Positions 1 through 11,990 of a DNA stretch of 64,000 bases are shown here, in pieces (the stretch's first letter is position 1; each line of letters starts with the position of its first letter). The translations under genes and the position numbers were made by a program. Under the pieces are notes generated by a model. The model had not been told where the DNA came from. It did not search any database and worked only from the letters and a program-made list of their open reading frames with translations. The DNA is from Manduca sexta. Taxonomy: Eukaryota > Arthropoda > Insecta > Lepidoptera > Sphingidae. The stretch covers positions 3,162,001 through 3,226,000 of the forward strand of contig NC_051139.1 in the NCBI RefSeq assembly GCF_014839805.1, given 5' to 3'.

Positions 1-785
1 ACCATTTTTGTTGTAATCATCTTGGATTTATATGTAAATTGATATAAAAGAACAACTGCATTTATAACAATAAAAAATAAGTAAGACGCGTTTTGTACGC
101 ACTTTATGGAATACTGAATATTCTGAAATCGAGACATTTTTGTTTTTATTATTCTGGCATTTTATAATCTTGGTCATTTAAATAAAGGTCATAATAGCAA
201 CAACCGCTACACGTTAGAACTTCGTAAAATAACTAGTTCAGTAACATCCTTAAAATGCTACTCTGTATACGACTTCCTGCTGTTGCTTCCTTCTGACATA
301 CAGGATCGTATAACCCTGGCCACCATAATCGTTGATATCTCATCCTCCCAATGACTGATCTAAGCCGAGGTACTTAACCCGTTAGTGGATTGCCCTCAGA
401 ATGGTCGCTTAATTTTCGAGGGTTGCGAGCGTCTAAAAGTCCTGTGCGTTTGTATAAGCCGACCCTTGCCAGGCTAACAAACCTAATGTCATGTTAAAAA
501 AAAATCCTTGCCGTCAAACCACTCTACTTAGCTCAATACTGCATAGTGCAAAACTGTGGTTTAAATAAACATTTTGATTATAAACAATGTATCAATACAG
601 AACGCTCCATTTTAATCTATGAGGACGATACGTTCTATTTTCGAAAACGAACTCCAAGTATAAAACTTGATCAAACACGCATGAATTAAACCTGGCTAAA
701 AATATTCCCAAAGCCCGTAATAACATCGTGAAAAATGTAACACGAAAGGCGGGCAAACGTGGAGGAGGCGAAAGGGGCCACTCAC
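1..785. other. Unassigned AT-rich DNA
   Basis: No exon, RNA gene or recognisable repeat could be supported here. A short GC-richer patch begins near 700 and contains the possible exon listed next. Confidence 0.4.
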
Positions 786-832
786 TTTCACAGTCAAACG
801 AGACAGGTCATCGTAGATCGACGGCCCAGAAA
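786..832 (-). CDS. Possible internal coding exon, product unknown
   Basis: On the minus strand a 47-base segment is bounded by a pyrimidine-rich stretch ending in CAG (upstream side, 833-834) and by a good GTGAGT donor (780-785). After two bases that complete a codon it reads SGPSIYDDLSRLTVK with mostly GC-rich codons, which stands out from the AT-rich surroundings. The open frame continues 5' of the acceptor, so the true exon could be longer. I do not recognise the peptide. This is inference from splice sites and codon use only; it may be chance or a transposon remnant. Confidence 0.3.
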
Positions 833-1645
833 CTGTGCAAATAAAGCGGCGTAATCCCGCTTGCCGATATGCAACCGTGTGGCGACCGCCCAACGCTTCA
901 CGGCAACTTCGAGAACTGTACCAGTTTCTTGAGCGGAGGCGTTTTATTGCTTTCGGTTGTCTTTGGCTTCCGATAGGACTGTCTGATTTGTTGTACAGGT
1001 ATAAGTAAAAGACAGCATCTAGACAATTGTTCTCATTCTTCTTCTTCTATACCATGGCTGAAACAATTGTTTGTCCCTTTTGACTTGTTGCTTCCTTGTC
1101 CTACTATAATTACCTGAACACATAAATTCCTTTGCGACTGTTAATACTTCACTACACACTGATACCTTTTCGACGTTCAGTTCCTTAATATTTTCATTGA
1201 TTCATTTTCTAAAATTGTTTTACTGTATCAAATATTGCGAAATAATATACATTTGCTGCGTATTAATGTCCGCAAACTAACAATGATTACTGAATAAAAC
1301 TAATAAATTAGTTACTGTTCGATTTGGAACGAAATGTTAAACAGAGCGATAAGAAATAATCCGACCGATACTAGTTTTAATGCAAAGTTAATTGAATACA
1401 GACTGAGACTCGTGACTAAGCCCTGAGGGGACTGCATTCGAATGAAATGGTTCTGAAATTTCGATGGGATATAAATTGCAACCACGATCAGGGTTGAAAA
1501 TAGGAGATCACCGTGTATGAGCGTACAATGGAAATTCAAACATAATCAGTTTAATATAGTTGCCAAATCACCTCAACAATTCAGATAACCGCTTGACCTA
1601 AAGTTCAAACTTGAGATCAGGCAATAAATCAACAATTATGATATT
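833..1645. other. Unassigned AT-rich DNA
   Basis: Short open frames on the minus strand show no domain, codon bias or splice support. Nothing else recognised. Confidence 0.4.
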
Positions 1646-1742
1646 GAAGTTAAACAATTTTTCGGATTTTATCACGGTTTTAATATTTTGATTTTCTCCC
1701 GGCGTTTCGAAGACTGCAGCCTTCGTGATCACGGGGGGGACT
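1646..1742 (+). repeat. Dispersed repeat family A, copy 1
   Basis: About 97 bases shared with 10759-10859, 22617-22715 and 39102-39203. Common parts in order are a TTTTCGGATT block, an AT-rich spacer, TTTCTCCC, then ACGTTTCGAAGACT, a CAGCCTTC block and a run of G ending in GACT. All four copies are in the same orientation. It looks like one end of a mobile element; I cannot assign a superfamily. Confidence 0.7.
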
Positions 1743-2229
1743 GAGGTGTTCTTCATCCGCAAAGTCAAAGTTCCAATATCTAAGAAATTATGGTATTGGT
1801 ACAATCAGAAATAAACGGTATTAAAAATGTAACCTAAGGTTGAGATTTATTTAACAAAAGATTAAAGACACAAGTCAGTCATAAACAACAATCAATAAAT
1901 AATTTCTGTATCACGTTGTATTGAAGCATAAGCTAATATATATTCATTAAACATAAACAAAAACACCTTTGAATAAATTGTATTACATAAATCAAGTAAA
2001 TACCTTTATGAATCTATAGTGAGCATTAAAAGAACATCTAAGACCACACACAACACACATGACCTATTAAAACGGTCGACGAGACGTGCACATTTGCAGA
2101 TATGACCAATGAAAACCGACCAATTGAATTTAACTGTCTTAATAGCAAACTTCAACTACGCAATCTGTGTTTCAAATCAATCATCCGACGTGCTGTCATG
2201 GTTGTAAGTCAAACATAGACTACAAGTTA
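1743..2229. other. Unassigned AT-rich DNA
   Basis: No gene or repeat recognised. Confidence 0.35.
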
Positions 2230-2466
2230 GTCATGGGCGCCGCGAAAGAGCTGCAAGGGGATGCACGTGCACCCCCTTGTTCGGAACAAATCACAATAAA
2301 AATAACTGAATGACAATGGGAATCGACCACAGAGGTTTTATTATGGTTTAGCAAATGAATATTTGAAAAAAAAAATACATTTAATGATATTATGTAGTAC
2401 CTACCTACTTAAGTATTTAGATGCAGATGCACCTCCCTAAAAGTAATCTTGGAGGCGCCCGTGAAG
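2230..2466. mobile_element. Possible MITE with GGCGCC termini
   Basis: The left end (GTCATGGGCGCC) and the right end (GGCGCCCGTGAAG) are near-perfect inverted repeats about 237 bases apart. Inside, related blocks rich in GATGCAC and CACC occur near both ends. No coding capacity. The class is inferred from structure only. Confidence 0.4.
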
Positions 2467-2552
2467 TTAGCTGATTTTCTTTAGGCATCTATTATTCTTA
2501 CTCCAACCGTCACTGATAATGGAAAACCATGGAACTTATTAACCTACTAGCT

Positions 2553-2760
2553 TTTGCCCGCGGCTCCACCCACGTTATAAAGTTTTTCGGGCTAAAGTTT
2601 TCCGTTATAAAAGTCACGCTATATATTTTCCCGGGAGCCTATGTTCTTCCCAGGGTCTCAAACTGTCTCCATATCAAATTTCATCTTAATACCTTGGGTA
2701 GTTTTTGAGTTTAACACGTTCAGGCAGACAGATGTAGCGGGGGACTTTGTTTTATAATAT
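2553..2760 (+). mobile_element. Non-LTR retrotransposon 3' end, probably RTE-type
   Basis: Contains the ordered blocks common at lepidopteran LINE 3' ends: CTAGCTTTTGCCCGCGGCT, a TTTTCCCGGGA block, CTATGTTCTTCCCAGGGTCTC, a CAAATTTCATC block, CAGGCAGACAGATG and GGGGGACTTTGTTTTATAAT. A more decayed copy lies at 62808-62995. It is 5'-truncated with no ORF, as expected for target-primed insertion. Confidence 0.65.
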
Positions 2761-2921
2761 ATTTTTGTAAAACTTTTTAAGAGGAACAATCCCGTCATAC
2801 ATCATTGTTGCATAACTTTAACCGTTTACGCAGCGCACGCAACAGAAACTCTTAAAACTAATAAATTGTCCCCGTTTTTGCAAATTGTTTCATTATATAG
2901 TCATTATATACATCATAGTCA

Positions 2922-3200
2922 TAGCGTGATGATATATAGCCTATAGCACTCCAGGAACAAAGGGCTATCCAACACAAAAATATTTTTTCAGTTGAAACCG
3001 ATAGTTCCTGAGACTAGCCATTACTGCTCCGCTCCTATTGGGTATAGCGTGATGATATATAGCCTATAGCAATCCAGGAACAAAGGGCTATCCAACACAA
3101 AAAGAATTTTTCAGTTCGAGCCCGTAGTTCCTGAGATTAGCGCGTTCAAACAAACAAATAAACAAACTTTTCAGCTTTATATAATAGTATAGAAGTATAG
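2922..3200 (+). mobile_element. LINE/SINE 3' tail with internal tandem duplication
   Basis: A block beginning GCGTGATGATATATAGCC and running through CAGGAACAAAGGGCTATCC occurs twice (about 2925 and 3046). The second copy continues into an AACAAACAAATAAACAAAC tail and TTTCAGCTTTATATAATAG, a common end of a lepidopteran non-LTR family. A related degraded tail is at 36930-37025. No coding capacity. Confidence 0.55.
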
Positions 3201-3306
3201 ATGGGGGCCGTAGTAGGTAAAGGCAGCGGTCATAAATAGTATATTGCAGGTAGATATCATTGATGCAAAATTAAAAACAATAATATCGTACCCTCCCTTT
3301 TTTTAA

Positions 3307-3564
3307 TCATAAATTCAAAACAACGGTTCCGCTAGATGAAACACAACCAACGACCGAAGTCATTATAACATAGGGTTGCAAATTGCCTGTCACCATCTCA
3401 ACTATCAGCATATTCTCATATATTACTTGACAACAGGAACCCGCCAGCCGGTGCAAAATTTGCATCGTCCGTTTCGCTCCGATGAAGAAACGCGCTCCAA
3501 GGTCGGTTGGACACCAGAAAATGTACCTGCCGAGTGATTGTGAACGCGAGTTAACAACCTTCAT
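3307..3564 (-). other. Unsupported 85-codon open frame
   Basis: The minus-strand frame is open for 85 codons and its middle part (about 3420-3530) is GC-richer than its flanks. I see no family motif or convincing splice signals. It may be a transposon-derived piece or chance. Confidence 0.15.
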
Positions 3565-4559
3565 GGTTTAGTGGTTGGTGAGACGCATAGGTGAATGAGG
3601 TCGCACGTTCGACTGTTTTCAGGACAATGTACATGGACATGTCCTTGATGCAGTAAAGATTAGTGTTTTGCTTTTTGTCTACTATTGTAACAAGGTTATT
3701 TTATAACAAAATTCTGAGAGGTCAATATTGAAGAAAATGGACTCAATTTAATACACATTATTGAGAAAGACTTTACGTTGCACAAATCTATAGCAAAAAT
3801 CGACCCTAGCCCTGTATACTTTGTTACCTTAAACACAATAACATAATTAATTAATACTAAAATACTGACTTTAAATACAGCTATTGGTAAAAACGCTCCA
3901 ATCGACAAGGACCACTATTAAAATCAACCAAAGTCACGAATTGAAAATAATTCTCAACCTTTCCTCTTCTTGTGATGTGTCTTTTGGGACACCAAAAGGG
4001 GAGCGAATCACATGATTTTTAAAGCTGTTATAAAATAACCGAAGAGAAATCATTTCATATAACCAGTTATTCAACCTTCTACATACAAACGTAGTTCGAG
4101 ATATTTGTCAATTTACGTAATTTTATAAAACGTTGCACCCTTCCTGAATACCATAAAGTGAGCGTATTGCCGGCATTTTTAATTATCTTATAATGAAATA
4201 ATAATTATTAATGATTACTTGTTCTCCGAAAGGTCAAGAGGTGTAGCTTTTGTAAAAAAAAACATATAAAATCACTTGCTTTATACAATTCACGATCATC
4301 CTATCTTGATATTTACTACCGTGACATTGTAAATTATTGCAATAATTCTCGACCACCTCGGTTAAATTGTATATTGGAAAGACGTCTCTATAATAAATTA
4401 TACCGCAAGGAAAAATATTGTGACTAATAACACATCGGTCAATTGAATGGACGGCAACTGACGAAAGGCGTCCAAAGCGACCAGAAACACAAATGTCAGC
4501 TGGCAAGGTTATGGCTTCCGTGTTTTGGGATGCGCAAGTTATAATATTCATTGACTATC
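3565..4559. other. Intergenic stretch, one unsupported 105-codon frame
   Basis: A minus-strand frame at 4234-4551 stays open for 105 codons but has AT-rich codon use and no recognisable domain. It abuts the mariner relic. Nothing else recognised. Confidence 0.25.
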
Positions 4560-5035
4560 TTCAGAAGGGAGAAAGGATCAATAGCGAATATTATATGGCA
4601 TAAATGTTGCGTTTGAAGCATGAAATCGCGAAAAAAACGGCCTCAAATGCAAAAGAAAAAAGTGCTTTTCCATCAAGACAATGTCGGGTCACACAGCGGT
4701 CGCCATAATGGCGAAACTGCATGAATTAAAGATTGAGTTAATGTCTCACCCACCATATTCTGTAGTTTTGGCTCCCAGCTTCTATTACCTGTTTGCTAAA
4801 CTGAAAAAAATGCTTTCCGAAAAAAAATGGCCCAAATGGAGAAGAGATCGCTGAAACTGAAGCGTATTTTGAAGAGTTAGACAAATTGTTTTATAGGAAG
4901 GGTATAGAAATTTTAGAGAAGCGCTGGATTAATTGTATCACCTTTGAAGGAGACTTTTTGATAAATAAAAACGAATTATGTCAAAAAAAATGTTTTTTTC
5001 TTACTTAGGCTCGGGACTTCTTGACCGATGTAATA
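4560..5035 (+). mobile_element. Decayed mariner transposase fragment
   Basis: Across shifting plus-strand frames the C-terminal half of a mariner (Tc1/mariner) transposase can be read: SEYYMA near 4590, VLFHQDN near 4660 (the region of the second catalytic aspartate), a HPPYS block near 4750, ETEAYFEELD near 4855, and LEKRW then CITFEGDFL near 4915-4965. The N-terminal half with the DNA-binding domain and first catalytic aspartate is not seen. Several frameshifts mean no functional protein. A GGGACTTCTTGACCGATGTA end near 5010-5033 looks like a mariner terminal repeat. The wording is closest to the mellifera/irritans group as I know it; that assignment is tentative. Confidence 0.85.
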
Positions 5036-5597
5036 TATTATGAAGACTTCTTTTTTAAGGTAGTGTACTCGTTTTCTTTTTTACCAAAAATTATCCAATT
5101 AATTTATCTAATCTCTTGAATATAACATAAAGGGTGCGCAATGGACAATGACGTCATCGAAACTACGGTGTGATTGTTCGAAAGATATAGCAAGATTCCG
5201 TTGCGCACTTATTTCTCTTACATATTAATATTTGGACTATCAATAGTTCATTCCTTTAAATACATTTAGTGTTATTTTATTTAAAATAAGTACACAATCA
5301 GTAAGTCAAGCATCATATTTTTAAACAATTTCTATTCTTATTTCAACATCAACAATTATTGCAAGAACCTTGAACTTTGGTAAACCAACATGTACTATCA
5401 AATAAGTTCGCGTTGCTAACTGTCCCTATTTCAACATCTTTATTCTTACTTGCTTTAGCCTCAAGAGTCAACGATAAAAATATTTCTCTTGTTATTATGA
5501 CACAGATCATTTCGCGCACCATGATAAGTATTTACAACAAAAAACCTTCCAGAGACAAGGTCTACTATATGTATTTTCAGATATACATATAATATAT
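5036..5597. other. Intergenic AT-rich DNA
   Basis: Includes a weak inverted pair (GGGTGCGCAATGG near 5131, CCGTTGCGCACTT near 5198) with a TGACGTCA octamer between them, which could be a tiny MITE. No gene seen. Confidence 0.3.
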
Positions 5598-5975
<378 letters not shown>

Positions 5976-7254
5976 AAGCGTGTTTAGTTTTGACGTAATT
6001 TCTATGTTTATTGCCTTTGTTTTATTTTTACTTTTATTCTTTTTGTATTGGGCACATAATATTGTAAATTGTAAAGGAAGGTACTGTTATCCTAAAATAC
6101 AAGTTTTTTACTTAGTTTAGGAGACAGAACTGCACAGATTTGTAACTAATTTTGTGTCTAATAAATAAATTATTATTATTATATATCGACACCATTTAAT
6201 TCGCTTTAACGTTTAATTGCATTATCATTGCAAACACTGACCTACCAACAGTAATATTCATACTACCTCTATTATCATCACAACACATTATCTCAAGAAA
6301 AACACACACAAACATCCTTCCTCCTATTCCTAAAACAAAACGCGCGTACCGAAATGTGTTAAAACAATCCGTGCCGGCACACAATGCCGTCCAAATCTAG
6401 GCTACGGTGATTCATGTAATGAATGCACATTGGTCGCAACAATACGGGTCCGTCGCACCGGAATGCCACGGCCCGTGCATAATCGAAGACATCAAACGAA
6501 CCGGGAAATTGAATTTAGTTGATTAGAACAATGGTATCATTAGTGTGATGGCAGTTTACAAATAACGGCCGATTGCAATGAACAATCCCAATCTTAATCT
6601 TCGATCCGATACCGAGAATGATCCAATCAAAGTAAGTCATTTGTGCGCATGTCAAAAAAAATGTATTGTCATTGGTCCATTTACGCGACCAATCAAAAAA
6701 CGCTATGGTATTCGTTTATTGAAATTGGCGGTAAGAAATCGGTACAGTTCTCGGTGCAATCAAAAAAATCTCATCATGTGACACACGCACTGTTAACTTT
6801 TCTCTTTCAAATATTTATTACTTTATATTAATGATGAAGCTAGGTGGTAAGTACGTAAATTATAGAAGGTAAACAAAAACAAACCGTTAAAGTCGTGGAA
6901 TTTGACTCATCGTTGTATTCGTGCTATAACAATATCCACAAATGCAAAATTCATCTTAAATATAAATTGAAAGAAATGAATGCTTTTATGTTTTTTTTTA
7001 ATCAAATACAATCATAGAAATGTTCGACAAATAAAAATCAAATAGCCATTTAAGCGATACCTTAAAATGTCAACATCGCAATTCAAATACAAAAATATTG
7101 CACTTTCTAACCCCATTTGCGACAGAGAAACAACAACATAAATTATAGGGCTATATTCAGATTTTATTTCCATTTTATCATTAACAATAAACTTTAAATG
7201 CGATAAACCACCACCCACTTTTCACTGGAATTTCATTTAGATCATGACGAGATA
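5976..7254. other. Intergenic DNA, no gene seen
   Basis: A short plus-strand frame ending at a GTAAGT (ATG at 6578, donor at 6632) was considered but has no further support. The region 6560-6790 has a repeat-like look, with ATCAAAA motifs and paired CCAATCAAA blocks. No domain or RNA gene recognised. Confidence 0.35.
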
Positions 7255-7261
7255 CAAACAA

Positions 7262-7345
7262 CCGTATCAATTAGCGAGATTTGAACCTGCGTCCCACGCC
7301 TAAACACCTAGTAAGGCAAGGGTCCATTAAGCCTTGACAACCATC
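7262..7345 (-). mobile_element. tRNA-like SINE fragment
   Basis: On the minus strand the segment contains a GGTTCAAATCTCG B-box-like motif preceded by an ACTAGGTGTTTAGG stretch, the arrangement of a tRNA-derived SINE head. Short and diverged. Confidence 0.4.
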
Positions 7346-7693
7346 AATACTCATATAAAAACAATAATTGTTTTACATTAAATTGTGTACATTACACGGG
7401 ATCTTGAAGCAAATCCAGAATGTTAGGTCACTTGGACATTTCGTTCTCTTACGAATAAGTACTTACAGGCAAACTCTTCTGGACCAATCATGTAAAAAAA
7501 TCCAGTCACTTTTTCCAATGTCGCTTATTTGAAATTAATTAAATATTCATACGTAGCGAAAGGGATTCCCGTGGATTCGACCCCACACCTATGCCATTGT
7601 TTATTATGGCCCGTTTTAACAATACTGGAAAATATCGCGAAAAAATCAGCATGACTAAACATTCGATATTATCCTGTTAACATTATAAATGTG

Positions 7694-8193
7694 NNNNNNN
7701 NNNNNNNNNNNNNNNNNNNNNNNNNNNNNNNNNNNNNNNNNNNNNNNNNNNNNNNNNNNNNNNNNNNNNNNNNNNNNNNNNNNNNNNNNNNNNNNNNNNN
7801 NNNNNNNNNNNNNNNNNNNNNNNNNNNNNNNNNNNNNNNNNNNNNNNNNNNNNNNNNNNNNNNNNNNNNNNNNNNNNNNNNNNNNNNNNNNNNNNNNNNN
7901 NNNNNNNNNNNNNNNNNNNNNNNNNNNNNNNNNNNNNNNNNNNNNNNNNNNNNNNNNNNNNNNNNNNNNNNNNNNNNNNNNNNNNNNNNNNNNNNNNNNN
8001 NNNNNNNNNNNNNNNNNNNNNNNNNNNNNNNNNNNNNNNNNNNNNNNNNNNNNNNNNNNNNNNNNNNNNNNNNNNNNNNNNNNNNNNNNNNNNNNNNNNN
8101 NNNNNNNNNNNNNNNNNNNNNNNNNNNNNNNNNNNNNNNNNNNNNNNNNNNNNNNNNNNNNNNNNNNNNNNNNNNNNNNNNNNNNNNNNNNNN
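7694..8193. other. Assembly gap, 500 N
   Basis: Exactly 500 N, the same length as the gap at 28544-29043, so the size is probably a placeholder. Any frame translated across it is meaningless. Confidence 1.
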
Positions 8194-8261
8194 CGCGGTA
8201 AAATTCGTAAAATAGTTTAATTTAAACAAAACTAATTTATTTGAAATATTAACATTTCTAG

Positions 8262-8350
8262 TACAGGCCTGGTAGCGTAGCGTATCGGCTGGCTGTCTAT
8301 TTGATTGCCGATTGCTCTGATATCGGCTCTTTTGATGGCTCGTGTGTTAT
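8262..8350 (+). mobile_element. tRNA-like SINE fragment
   Basis: Reads GGCCTGGTAGCGTAGCG followed by TATCGGCTGG and a GCCGATTGCTCTGAT block, resembling the head of lepidopteran tRNA-derived SINEs (A-box-like TGGTAGCGTAGCG). It sits just after the gap; its start is uncertain. Confidence 0.4.
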
Positions 8351-9719
8351 AATCACTGTTTGTTTATTCTACGAACAGCGATAGTACTAACAGCTACCTA
8401 ACTATTGTATGTCTGTCACTCATCAGTCAATTGTCATATTTAACTCGGTATTGAATCGTAACAATAATTGTTTTGCATAATTGCGATTGTGCGTGGACGG
8501 GTTTTGTGAGATAAGTAAAAGTTCATAGTGGTTTTAAATCATCAGATAATATTTATTCGGATAATGTACCATTACAAATGTATTGAAAATGACATTTTTA
8601 TGTATAAAGATGTCAATTTTTTCCACTTTATTATATCTGACGATTGAAAATGTTACTTTTATGACATAAAGGTGAAAATCTATAATTTCTATGCCTGTTT
8701 TGACACACGTGTAAACTTGTACTCGTATATATTAGGAACGCGTCACATAATAAAAAATGTAGCAAAGATGTTTTTAACCTAATAACGTCACAATTACATA
8801 CTTGAAACATCATAGCATAAAAACGTCATTTTCGCACATCAAAACTGAAAATTAAATAATGACGTAAACTCAAAGATTACTAAAATCCGTAGCACACACG
8901 GAAATGAACTCGGAACTGTGTCGTCAGAGCCGGCTGTTGCTTCGTGCGACGTAAGCACGCTGGTTGACCCAAGGGCACTGCGACTCTACGCACAAACTAC
9001 GCACGAATGGGAGCTTATGTGCTTTGAATTGATCGATTATTTTAATATTCTAAGTTTTGTTCGCGGTTTGGTTTGCGGCTTTTCCTGGGATAATAATCCA
9101 TTGTTCTTTTATGGGATAAAATGTAAGATATTGACTATCTACATGCCAAGTTTAACCCAAATCCGCTCACTTCTAACAGTTTTTGTTATGTTTGTAAGTC
9201 TCTAACAGATATCGTAACTTTTTCGCAAGTGTATTTTTTTTATTTATTATATTTTTAGAATTATGTAGATATATACACGCATCCTTTAATAATATAAGTA
9301 ATATTAAATGCGATTCGTAGCGTGCAACTGAAATGTGTTCCATGTGTTAGCTCTATGTAGAGTAAATATTAGAATAACATTTTTACACTAGGTACTGAAG
9401 TAATGATGGTTCACGCCACGCCTGCCCATCATCTATTTATTTTAATTTTAGTATTACATGTCACCGCACTGCGTTAATTCCCTCGGGACATCAGGTGTTC
9501 ATATTGCATTAAAGCAATAACATAATAGATTAATTAAATTCCCAGTAAAATATAAAGTTCATAGGGAAAGCGCCTCAAAATTGCCCTTTTGTGCTAAAAA
9601 ATCCCCACTGGCAACATAATGGTGTTAAAATGTAAAAACCACTCGGTTGATTGAGTTTTTCATACCCCTTTTAATTCGATTATGAAGCAATCAAAAAGTG
9701 TCTTCCCTATTACCTTAGG
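8351..9719. other. Intergenic DNA upstream of the 184-residue gene
   Basis: AT-rich. Two related ATTGAAAATG...ATAAAG blocks at about 8581 and 8643 form a diverged tandem pair. A minus-strand and a plus-strand short frame have no support. Any distal control DNA of the downstream gene could lie here but I see no specific sites. Confidence 0.3.
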
Positions 9720-9869
9720 GACCCGTGTGCGCGGCGGAGGCGCGCGGGGGAGGGAGATAAAACGAAATGTCGCAGCCCTCCCGCGTCATTCCCTCCCGAG
9801 TGCTCGGCGAGAGTTCACGTCGCTCGTGGCCGCAAGTTCGCGCGAAGTTATTGTTTTGGAAGTTGAACC
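9720..9869 (+). promoter_or_regulatory. CpG-rich promoter and 5' UTR block
   Basis: A sharply GC- and CpG-rich block (for example GCGCGGCGGAGGCGCGCG near 9729) in otherwise AT-rich DNA, directly upstream of the ATG at 9870. The position fits a promoter and 5' UTR. No TATA box or exact start site can be fixed. Confidence 0.6.
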
Positions 9870-9917
9870 ATGGTGTTGGCTGACATCTTGACGGAGACCA
9901 GAAGGCGTTGGTTGAAG
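9870..9917 (+). CDS. Exon 1 of unknown 184-residue protein gene
   Basis: Sixteen codons, MVLADILTETRRRWLK, from an ATG in good context (AACCATGG) to a textbook donor AAG|GTGAGT at 9918. The intron starts in phase 0, matching the phase-0 exon at 18063, so the two join without a frame change. The CpG-rich block just upstream supports this as the first coding exon. The intron would be 8145 bases and contains only repeats plus two doubtful alternative exons. I do not recognise the protein. Confidence 0.7.
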
Positions 9918-10036
9918 GTGAGTTTGTTGTTTATTTTCGTTTGCAATTTTATGTAGCTGGATAGTGTTTCAGGAATTGTTTTTCATAAATAAATTTTGTG
10001 TTGGCTTTATTATTTTTAGTTAAAGAAATTAAATAC

Positions 10037-10345
10037 TATAGTTAATTATAGACGGGGCATTAAGACCAAATTTGTACTCTAAAAGTTATTGCCAATTAGT
10101 CATAAGTCGTTGTCTTATTTGAAATGCCCGTGTGACAAGATGTCAGAGCGTCCTTGGTTATTAATACAAAATTAACATATTTACAGCAAATATGCTAATA
10201 TATACTTTAAAAACGTGTAAATCACGACATGGAAAAAGTATTTTACATTTTGTTTTATAATTTCACGGTACATTGAGTAACAATGGCATGAGCGCAAATG
10301 TTTGTATGACAACCTTCCTAATGTCCGCTCTACATAATTTAAGAA
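10037..10345 (+). repeat. Dispersed repeat family F, long copy
   Basis: Shares blocks with 50460-50600: AAGACCAAATTTGTACTC, CAAAAGTTA, a GTACATTGAGTA block, GGCATGAGCGCAA and TATGACAACCTTCC. The copy at 50 kb lacks about 150 bases of the middle. No coding capacity. Confidence 0.55.
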
Positions 10346-10758
10346 CTCTTGGTTTTTAGTATATTATCTAACATCAAAGTCACTAAGTATTTAATTATAG
10401 TAATTAATATTATCTATGCTTTATATTCTGTGTGATTAGTAAAGCTTAATCAGTTACAATGTAGAGCAATATTTTTCGTATTATTTTGTACGTTACTTTG
10501 AATAATGCATGCATGCGACAAACTCACAAAAATAGATATTTCTGTAAAATTGATTATACGGGTAATTATTGTTGCCATGGTTACCAATTTCGCTCCAATA
10601 GGTTTTAAAACTCTTTGTGTTTTTGTGGCGATGTTCGATTGGCCCAGCGGGGGAATTATTGACAAACGGTCGGTCGTTGGTTCGATAAGTATTATAAAAA
10701 AATATTTTAGCAATTATTTGTGTGCGGTCTGGATGCTGTTATAATTGTTGTTGTATAT

Positions 10759-10859
10759 TGAAATTAAACTACTTTTCGGATTCTATAGCGGTTTTTTATA
10801 TTTTAGTTTTCTCCCGACGTTTCGAAGACTTTGCAGCCTTCATGGTCACGGGGGGGACT
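10759..10859 (+). repeat. Dispersed repeat family A, copy 2
   Basis: Same ordered blocks as copy 1, with the fuller ACGTTTCGAAGACTTTGCAG and CCTTCATGGTCACGGGG. Lies in the intron of the 184-residue gene. Confidence 0.75.
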
Positions 10860-11950
10860 GTTGTTGTTGTTATATAGTTTTTTAATACTATATTTATACA
10901 GGCAACAAGGTCTTAACTGTATTGTCTATGATATTACGTAGAAAGAGATTTTTTTTTTGCAATTTTCCAAGCGCTGGAACGCCGCGACGTCGCCATGTGA
11001 TTTATGTTTCAATTAAGTTGCTGTTTCACTATTTAAGTCCAGTCAAAATGTATTCAGGAAGGATTTATGTATGTTGATTAAAAATAAGTGAATAGAGTCC
11101 ACAGTAATAACTAACAGCACTATGACTATCTGAAACTAGCGAAGAACAAAGCCAGTGATAGGTCAATTATAATTTTGAAAATTTCATGGATAAATATATA
11201 TATCTAGAGAAAAAAATATATCGTAAAACAGTATCACACTTGAATATTAATTATCTTTATTTAAATAAAGTTAGAAACAGTTATAAGATAAAAGTATAAT
11301 AAAAATAATAATATAGTACCTAATGTATAAATTATTGAAACTTTAATACAACGCTTTGTTCTACGAAACACAAGTAGCCAAGTTGTTAAACACCCGCTTA
11401 ATATCCAAAACTTTAACAGATTTGAAAATAAACAAAATGCGAAGACTCAATTTATGTAACTTTACAGATTAAATCAGAAATATGTTTGAATTATGTGTCT
11501 AGATCACGAAGATAGTAATTTCGTAGTAATTTAAATGTTATTTATGACAAACAGTCTTACTTACAAAAATTTCGCAAAGTTTTGCATACTTAAAACACAA
11601 ATTTACTCGATCAGCTGTAAGTCAAAATCGGCCATCTTGCCCCTTAATAAGGTTTAAACTAGGAAACCGGCATGTTTTTGACAGCTATTTAAGCAATTCT
11701 TAATCAACTCTAAACGCTTATACAAGTTTATAAGTAAGACTGAAAATGTCGCCAAAATTTTAACGATCTGCGTAAATATCGTAATTATTCTTATCCATAT
11801 TTTATTTAGCTTTACGGAGTTAAAAAGGGAGTCGAAGGGTGAAATTTTTCAAAAGGTAACCCGAGCTAAAAAGAATTTATCCTTAGTTATCATATGGAAA
11901 ATCAATTAAACGAAAACATATATCAAGACAATCGGAAATAAACCTAAAAA

Positions 11951-11990
11951 TGAAGCCGGTAGGAATCAGGTTGTATGGACGTTTCGTCAC
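11951..11990 (-). repeat. Dispersed repeat family B
   Basis: Minus-strand copy of the motif CCATACAACCTGATTCCTAC followed by CGGCTTC, shared with 12769, 26099, 36051, 38845 and 41904. Confidence 0.6.

Noticed and set aside
4234..4551. 105-codon minus-strand frame
   Set aside because: No domain, AT-rich codons, no splice signals; it could be chance.
6578..6781. ATG frame ending at a GTAAGT donor
   Set aside because: No promoter-like composition, no codon bias and a repeat-like surrounding sequence.
7669..8229. Frames of 170-186 codons
   Set aside because: They run through N and have no sequence content.
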